Of a stretch of 64,000 nucleotides of DNA, positions 56,927 to 64,000 are shown piece by piece. Numbering within the stretch: position 1 is the stretch's first letter; each line of letters begins with the position of its first letter. The position numbers and the translations under genes are program-made. The stretch is from Chlamydomonas sphaeroides. Lineage: Eukaryota; Chlorophyta; Chlorophyceae; Chlamydomonadales; Chlamydomonadaceae. The notes under the pieces were generated by a model. That model did no database searches and had not been told where the DNA came from. It saw only the letters and a program-made list of their open reading frames with translations. Location: contig BDDC01000007.1 in NCBI GenBank assembly GCA_001662425.1, forward strand, positions 192,126-256,125, written 5' to 3'.

Positions 56927-59900
56927 ATGGGCTCGATTCTCAGGTGGGCGCCAGGAAGCGCTGACTGACAGCGTGTTCCATTGTACACCGGCAGGATCAC
57001 TGTGCGACAGGGATGATGTTCAGCAACGCGTTGCTTGTGCAGTTGCGACGTGTCCACGCCACATTTTAGTGCCAAACACGCAACGCTGATCGAATCATGA
57101 CTGTCGCATGAAATCAGAGACGCCATAGCAACTAGATCACATCGTCGTGACCGGCTGGGCATCCTTCTAGACGGGCTTGGCACGTACCCCAGCGCCTTCC
57201 ACCCCTCCCAGCTTTGGCCTTCGGCGACCCTTACCCCTATCCTTCCTGGCGACCCTTACCCCATATCCTTCCTATATGCCCACATGACATGACTGCCGTA
57301 GGGCGGCAGCACCGCTCTTACCGCTGCTAGCGCTATGTGCGCTCTACGCTCAGGTCACAGCGGCTAGCGGCGTGCAGTCCGTTCCCCTGTCGGAACACTA
57401 CAACTGGTTCCGGTACTTCGAGACCACTTACTATGACGAGAGCACCCGCAAGGTGCGCGAGCAACTCGGCAGCCTACACACCGCTAGCACGAGTCGTGCT
57501 TTCTAGATGTCACCTATTTTTCTGAACACACCGCCAGCCTTGATGACGCCGGCCCGGTGACTCGACACGCCCTGCTCTCGGCTTGTCGATGCGCTGAGCA
57601 GGAGACGCCGCTCAAGATCTTCGCCTGCGTCAGCAGTGTGGGCCCCGTGTGCGCCGGCATCTTCGACGAGGGCCGGCTGACGGCCGAGGGATTTGACATC
57701 AGCGACGTCACGGTGCGTGCCCCGCCGGCGGGCGCCGCACGTGGTGCCGACGGCCAGGTCACAAGGGGGCACACCTGCTCCCTGCGTGCTGTAGCAATGC
57801 TGGCCCGCTTCGCCGCGAGGCACGCCTGCCAACGCCTCGACCGGCATTCCCTTCCGCCTCCCCACCCTCGACCTCACCCTCGCGCCACCCCGCCCTCGCC
57901 CGCACCACTCCCGCTCCCGCCCAGATCAAGGACAAGGAGATGTCGCCCGACTTCTGTGCGGAGCGCTGCATCGGCCACAGCCCCGAGGAGCCGCAGTTGC
58001 TGGTGGGCTTCCACCAGGTGCGGCCCCCTGGGGGCGTGGCTGCCGCCGTGCACGCACAGCTGAGGAAGCCCTGCTGCCTTGCTAACGTGGCAGCGGGCTG
58101 CGATCAACCTGGGCATGGCGCTGGACGGCCCCGGCTGCGCGCATGCCTGGAAGTGATGGATCGCGGTGGCCTGCGGTTGCGGTCTCCGCGCGCCTGCAGG
58201 CTCGGCGACCCGGCCCGACGTCCTTTTGCAACGCCACGCTAAACGCGCCCGCTCCTCTGCCGCCGCAGCACAACGCCTCGTGCTTCTGCTTTCTCAACAA
58301 CGGCTGCCCCGCCTTCTACTCGGCCGCCAAGCCCTACCTGCTGCGCAGCGGCAGCTGGAGCCCGCCCGATGGCCCCTTCACCGCCATCTTCCGGCCCAGC
58401 ACCGGCGACGAGACTGCGGACCGCGCCATCTGCCTGTGAGGGCACTGCCGCCACCGGGGGACCCTGTGGGAATGGGTTGTGGGCGGCGGCGGCCGGGGCG
58501 GCTGCACGCCCGCAGGCTGGCGCGCGCCAGCGTTGAGCGTCGGCCCTCTCAGGCCCCGGGGCCTGCCGTGACGCGCCCGCGCCGAAGGAACAGGGCTTCA
58601 TGCTGCTGGGCGCTGACTGCGCCCTGCCCCGGCCGGGGCCAACCCAACCTCGCAGGGCGGAGCGCTGCAACACCCAGATCACCGTCCCCGCCGAGTGAGT
58701 TCCGGTGGGCTTTTTCGCCGCGGCTCCTAGCTTCCTGCTTTCGGGGCTCTCCCTGTCATCGCCGCGGCTCCCTCCCTGTCCATGCCTGCGGCTGCTTGGC
58801 CGCGTGCCGCCCGCCCAACACCCACACCGCCCCCTTACCGCCCCGACCACCGCAGGCGCTACGCCAACGACGGCCGCCAGCTGGAGCACCAGGCGGGCGT
58901 GGCCATGTGCGACAGCCACCACTGCACGGTGCGGCACTGCTGACTGGCTGGGTGGGGGCCGGTCTTGGGGGCCAGGCGCACCCGCCGGCAGAGGGCAGGC
59001 AGGGCTCGTGCGCTGCGGCCGTACCAGAGGCTGGCAGGTCGCGAGGGCTCGGACGCGGCGTGCTGCTTTAGCGCCGTGCGGCGTGGGGACCTGCGCGTTG
59101 CTCTCTTGGTCCCTGCTGTAAGAAAGGGCGGTGTTGCGCACCGCGTGTGGGGTTGTGCTCGAGGGCCCCGCTCTGCGCGCCTGCTGCGTCCACAGGCGCT
59201 GGCGACCGACAACGAGCACTGCGGCGAGTGCAACCACCGCTGGTGAGGATGCGCCGTCGGTCGGCGGCACGCAGCGGCGCGAGCTCTGCCCCAGCAACGG
59301 GCGCGTACGCGCTGGTAGCCCGTAGCGGCTGTCGACGTGGCAGGACTTCGGGCAAAGCACCGCTGGGGACGCGGTTATGCCCTCGCGCCCGCATCCTGAA
59401 GACTATGGCCCGCTGCCCCCGCCCGGCGCCCCGCTCCGCACCACAGCGTGGACTCGGTCTGCTCCTACGGCCGCTGCGGCGGCCTGCGCGGCATCACCTG
59501 CCCCGAGGGCCAGCAGGCCAAGAAGAGCCCTCGCTGGGACGGCCCCGGCTCCGAGACGCGCTGCATGCGTGAGTGGCGGGCAGCCGCCGGGAGCGCCGTG
59601 CCCCGCTGCCATGGCATCCGTGCCGGTCCCCGCCCCGCCGCTCGCTCCCTACATCGTAAAACTTACCCTCCAGCCCTGCGCCAGCGCTGTCAGCTGGGTG
59701 CACCGCTGCCCTGCGCCTTGGCGCGGGCGGCCTGCCCTGGCCTTCTTAGGCAAGCCCGCGCCCTGCTCACGTCCCGCCTGCTGCCCCTCCCCGCTCTCAT
59801 CCCCCGTGGCCCGCCCGCAACGCAGCCCACGACGAGCAGGTGCCCCGGGAGGTGGGCGGCGTGCAGGACGTGGTGCTGTCGGACGAGTACCTGCCGTACG

Positions 59901-61098
59901 AGGAGGACGACAGCGCGGCTGAGGTGATTGTCATCAAGCCCGGCGAGGGCAAGGGCGACCCCATGGAGGCGCTCAAGGCCCGCGCGCGCTCCGAGGGGCT
60001 AGGCGGCCTGCCGACCTTCATCTTGGAGCAGCTGCAGGAGGACCCCGAGTTCGCGGTGGGTGGTCGACACCTGCCGCTATGATGCGTACGGGCTGGCGAG
60101 CAAGGGGAGGGGAGGGGGTGCTAGAGGGGGCGCTCGCGGGCACGGTGGCGGCACCGTGGTGGTACATAGAGGGAACGTTGGATGCGTGGGGGGTTCCCTG
60201 CTGACGCGCGTGTGCTGGACGTGCAGGAGGAGGTCAACAAGATCCTGCGACCGCGCGCCGCCGCCGGCGTGCAGGCTAGCGCGCTGGAGGCGGAGGCGGA
60301 CGAGCAGGCGGACGAGCAGGCGGACGAGGCGGAGCCGGCGGCCGAAGCAGAGCCGGTGGCTGAGGCCGAGGCCGAGGCGCAGCCGTCCGAGGAGGAGGCG
60401 GACCCGCTGACGCCGGAGGAGCGGGAGAGGGAGATGAAGGAGGCGGCGGAGCTGAAGCAGGCGATGCGCGAGGCCATGGAGCGGGCGCAGAAGGAGGGCA
60501 AGGACCCGCGGCTGGAGGCGCTCAAGGTGCACGCGCGCAAGAACGGCGTGCGCAACATGCCGTGGTGGGTGCGCAACAGCCTGGCGAACGACCCGGAGTT
60601 CAGGGACGCCGTCATCGCCGCTGAGCGGGAGCGCAAGGCGCGCGAGGCGGCCGGTCTGGACGAGGACGAGGTGATTGAGCCGGGAGCGGAGGAGCCGGCG
60701 GAGGCGGAGGCCGAGCAGGAGCAAGAGGCCCAGCAGGAGGCAGAGCCCGAGACGGAGGCGGAGGCCGAGCAGGAGCCGGAGCCCGAGGCGGAGCCCGAGC
60801 AGAAGGTCATCAGGACCATGATCATCGACGGCGAGGAGGTGGGTATCCTCAGCGAGTCGGAGTACGAGATGCACTCGGAGGACGAGGACGCGGACCCGGT
60901 GGAGTCGCTGCGGCAGCACGCGCGTGAGCACGGCCTGGCCAGCATGCCTCGCTGGGTGCGCATGCAGCTGGCGAGCGAGCCCGAGTTCGAGGCGGAGATC
61001 CGGCGGCTGGAGGCGGAGGGCCAGGAGGAGGGCGAGGACGACGAGGAGGAGGAGGAGCTGCCGTCGGGGGTGTTGGCCGGCGGCGAGGCCGCGGGCGG

Positions 61099-61129
<31 letters not shown>

Positions 61130-61186
61130 ATGTGCACTGCGCCGCCCACCGAGTCATCTGGCGAGGGCACGTGCGGCAGCGCGTGA
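56927..61186 (+). CDS. Secreted Cys-rich protein with three C-terminal 40-residue repeats
   Basis: Eleven exons join in phase to 669 residues: 56927-56943, 57302-57452, 57602-57712, 57925-58017, 58269-58435, 58656-58694, 58856-58928, 59196-59242, 59447-59568, 59826-60055 and 60227-61186. Exons 1 and 2 encode MGSILRAAAPLLPLLALCAL then YAQVTAASG, a good signal peptide; exon 1 was chosen by phase and is the least sure. Residues about 25-275 are Cys-rich (DFCAERCIGH, NASCFCFLNNGC, CDSHHC, HCGECNHRC, VCSYGRCGG), with spacing loosely like WSC-type extracellular modules, unproven. The rest is acidic (Glu/Ala) and carries three copies of a 40-residue repeat, ending in poly-Gly. I recognise no family. 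An extracellular matrix or cell-wall role is inferred from the signal peptide and Cys content only. Confidence 0.78.
59957..61009 (+). repeat. Three copies of a novel 40-residue protein repeat
   Basis: Copies lie at 59957-60055 (continuing after the intron at 60227), 60503-60622 and 60893-61009. The shared pattern is DP-EAL(K/R)xxAR-x-x-G(L/V)xx(M/L)P-xW-V, then L-x-x-(D/E)PEF. Between copies are Glu/Ala-rich acidic linkers of variable length. Confidence 0.88.
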
Positions 61187-62415
61187 GGGGATGTGTGTTG
61201 TGAGGTGGTAGTGTGGACGGGCGTGCTGCGCGCGTGTGTGTGTATGTGTGACAAGGAGCGATTCGGTTGGAAGTGGGCGGGCGATGACGAGCGGCGTTGC
61301 CAGGAGGCAGTGCCATTGAGCGGCCTGCTGACACTTGCCTGAACAGGGAAGCGGATGATCGCTGCATTGCATTGCTGGGCCAGGCTGGGCCGCGGATGGC
61401 TGGATGCTCATTCCCGGCAATGGCGTTACCGTATCACTGGGGTCGGGGATGGAGTCTCGCGCGTTGCGATAATTGTCAAACCCATGTCGTTAGTTGCATT
61501 CAGGAGAGCAGGCATGTATGGGGAGACCTCAAGCCGACCACGCACCCGCCGCCGGGCCACCATCAGGCGCATCGCGGCCGCGGGAGCCAGCAGATGCCCA
61601 GGCGACAGTCCTCACAGAGGTTGCTGATTACATATTTAGTGGTTGGCTGCCAGCGATCAATCTCAGTGCAACGTGCATGCCATGAGTATATGGCCAGCCG
61701 CCGGCCGCAAGGTCAGTTGTGAGAAGGCCCGCATCTTGGGTCCGCTTGCTTGCCAATCCCAGCCAAACACACACGGCGGTGTATGTACCGGTAGTACACT
61801 CAACATGTGCAGAAAGAACCGACCCCAGGACAGGCGGCGTGGGCGCATAGCCCGCGTGCGTTCTACGCCGCCATGCTACCCAACACGATAGATCGACTGT
61901 CAGGCATCGCCTACATACATGGCACGCAGCGAGCCGGGAGCCTCCTGATTTCAGCTTGGCTGCTGACGACTGGCCGACATGCCCAATAAAGCAGATGTGC
62001 CGTACGACAGCAACACCCAAGCAGCGTGCGCTAAGATAGGCCCCAGGGGGCAATCTGCTGCAACGCGCAGGCGCGCCCAGCGGCGTCCGAGCTGGCTCAG
62101 TGGACACCGCCGGCCGCCGCCCTGCTGGCATGAGCGTCTACGTGAACTCGGGTTCCACAGCACACCTAGCGGGTGACACGACAACCAACACACCAATTCT
62201 GCTTGCTTGCACCGCGCTTGGCCCACAGTATGGCAAGGCGCACTCGCACGACGGGCACAACGCCGGCACATTTCCAACTACCCTCAACAGTGCGCAGCTT
62301 AATCGGCACGTGCCCCAACCAACATCCTGCAGCAACCAAGTCAAAGCCCTCGGCAGAATCAGAACGCCAACCCCTAGAAGCGATCCAGCTGCAATACCGA
62401 GCAGCAGATACTTCG
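61187..62415. other. Convergent intergenic region, repeat protein / permease
   Basis: About 1.2 kb, the largest gene-free stretch in the window, with lower GC content. Open frames up to 167 codons on both strands lack any recognisable domain or conserved start. A minus-strand TGTAA at 61632-61628 is distant from the permease stop. I cannot support a gene here. Confidence 0.5.
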
Positions 62416-64000
62416 CTACACCCGGTCTGCCTTGTCCGCAGTAACATTCATAGACACAACCGCTGGTGTGTCTAACGCCAGGGGCGGCGGCATCTCGCTC
62501 TTGTCCAACACCGCCCCCTCACTGCTGATGTCATCATAGCCCGTCTTGCCTGTGGAGGCGGGACACAGGGCATAGGAGGAGCGGCGAAGGTGAGTAATGG
62601 GGACCCAGCTGGATCAGGCAAGGAAGGAGTACGCGGAAGCCGCCGGGGGCCGTGCCGGCAGGCAAGGACGGAGCAAGCCAAAGCTTGGGCCGGGAGCATG
62701 CGTGAGCCTACAGCCGCTCGCTTCCGGTACCGTGTTGCAACCGGCATCTCCTGTGCCGCGAGCTGAGGCCGGCGGCGCCTCGCCGCTGCCCCGCCTCTAT
62801 CTGAGTGAATATCGAAGTCCCTACCTGCCAACCCCAACACCCTCGGGCGTAGCTTCCCACGTCAGCAGCTAGCCGCTCACCGTGCCCTGCGCCCGTGCTT
62901 GTGGGGTCGGCCCCGTCCTTGGGGATGATCAGGTTCAGGATGAGCGCGACCACGGCGCCAAAGGTGAAGGACGTGGACAGGACCAGGATGATGGCATCGC
63001 GGATGCCGCGCACGCCGCTGCTCATGTCGGGGGTGACGGGCCACAGCTGCGAGGTGGCCCACTGCGGGACCAGCTCCACGCCGAAGGCCAGAGCCAGCGA
63101 GCAGGCCAGGATGAAGCGCGAGCGGCGAGTGAGCGGATCGCCATTGATGATGATCTTGATGCCGGACGCAATCACGTTGGCTGCGGGGTGGGGAATGTGG
63201 CAGAGTAGCCGGGGCCTGATTGCAGCGTGTCAATCGTGTTGCCGCGCTTGCTGCTGCTGTCGCGCTACCCTTATCCGCATAGCCCGCGCGCATCCCGTGA
63301 AGGGGCGGCCACCCTTCTCCTGTGTCTCACCGAAGAGGAACGTGGTCATGCCCCCCAGCACGGCCTCGGGGATGGTGGTGATCCAGGCGCCGACCTTGCC
63401 CAGGACGCCCAGAAACAGCAGCCAGCCGGCCGCCGCAAAGCCCGCCTGGCGGCTGGCCACATTGGTGAGCGAGATGACTCCGTTGTTCTGGGCGAACGTG
63501 GTCAGCGGCAGCGAGGTTGCGAGCGCGGAGAAGATGCCGCTGATGCCGTCATTCAGCAGCGCGCCCTTGATGCGACGAGTGGCCTCCACGCCGTCCGTGG
63601 GCTGGCGAGACGCCTCCAGTGTGGCGGCGGTGTCGCCGACGGTCTCGATGCTGGTGATGATGAACACGATGCAAAGGGGGATGATGGCGGGCGGGTAGAA
63701 GCCAAGTGGGAAGGTCTTGGTCCACAGGAACGTGATGCCGGGCGCGGCGTCGATCTTGTCAGTGATCACTAAGGCGAGAGCATGGGCGGGGCAAGGCGAC
63801 CGGGGTAGGTTGTATTAGCAGGCTAGTGTTGGGGTTCGGGTCATGGCGCAGGAACCTCTCAATGGGGCACGAGACCGTAGCATAGCGCGCGGACGTCATG
63901 GCCTGCATCGGCAACGCGCCCTTTGCTTCGGCCACTCACCGTACTTCTTTCCCTGGAACTTGATGCCAGCAGCAATGACATAGCCGAACAGGAGGGCCAG
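62416..64000 (-). CDS. Nucleobase permease, NAT/NCS2 family (xanthine/urate type), partial
   Basis: Exons visible: 64000-63940 (5' end beyond the window), 63768-63331, 63180-62881 and 62549-62416. NAT/NCS2 carriers move purines such as xanthine and urate with protons or sodium across the plasma membrane. The signature reads FAQNNGVISLTNVASRQAG, i.e. QNxGx4T as in fungal UapA-type urate/xanthine permeases, followed by GGMTTFLFANVIASGIKII. Hydrophobic helices include ALLFGYVIAAGIKF, IIPLCIVFIITSIETVGDTA, AAAGWLLFLGVLGKVGAWI, FILACSLALAFGVELV and FTFGAVVALILNLIIP. The cytosolic tail ends VSMNVTADKADRV. The residue after the signature Thr is Asn rather than the usual Arg, Lys or Gly. The substrate cannot be fixed from sequence. 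Confidence 0.93.

Noticed and set aside
57925..58435. Firm WSC-domain assignment in the secreted protein
   Set aside because: Only loose cysteine spacing matches. The expected GCY start is absent, so I keep it as a resemblance only.
61187..62415. Possible small genes in the convergent region before the permease
   Set aside because: Open frames occur in several phases with no conserved motif, signal peptide or intron support.

Overview
This window looks like nuclear DNA of a green alga, most likely a chlorophycean or volvocine relative. The grounds are: strongly GC-rich sequence; genes with 3 to 18 short exons; splice sites mostly GTGAGN/GTGCGN...CAG; TGTAA poly(A) signals downstream of several stops; Ala/Gly/Pro-rich inserts in otherwise conserved proteins; and genes kept in ciliated lineages (CEP44, FAM221). 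One assembly gap of N lies at 950-1304. I assembled exons by hand, joining reading phase across each intron, so most proteins close in frame from ATG to stop. Exceptions are flagged.

Layout, left to right: (1) FAM221B-like Cys-rich protein, minus, 3' end lost near the gap; (2) PARN-type poly(A) ribonuclease, plus; (3) CEP44, minus; (4) CCDC137-like basic coiled-coil protein, plus; (5) DDX20/Gemin3 DEAD-box helicase, minus; (6) an ARM-like/SAM-like/EF-hand-like protein, plus; (7) pantothenate synthetase PANC, minus; (8) a DHHC palmitoyltransferase, plus; (9) an IGHMBP2-like SF1 helicase with an N-terminal R3H domain, plus; (10) RUVBL2/Reptin, plus; (11) a BIG BROTHER-like RING protein, plus; (12) a von Willebrand A / alpha-kinase, minus; (13) a membrane RING E3, minus; (14) a BUD31/G10-like splicing factor, minus; (15) a small coiled-coil protein, plus; (16) a secreted Cys-rich protein with a C-terminal 40-residue repeat, plus; (17) a nucleobase (xanthine/urate type) permease, minus, running off the right edge.

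Genes are packed tightly and strands alternate, giving five head-to-head pairs with 360-620 bp between start codons: FAM221B/PARN, CEP44/CCDC137, DDX20/ARM-SAM, PANC/DHHC and BUD31/coiled-coil. Most genes are unrelated housekeeping functions (RNA decay, snRNP assembly, splicing, AAA+ chaperone, CoA synthesis, ubiquitination), so I see no operon-like pathway cluster.

The least explained items are the secreted repeat protein (gene 16), the ARM/SAM/EF-hand architecture (gene 6), the BUD31-like protein with missing zinc ligands (gene 14), the N-terminal R3H on the IGHMBP2-like helicase (gene 9), the vWA/alpha-kinase fusion (gene 12), and four inferred GC-AG introns.
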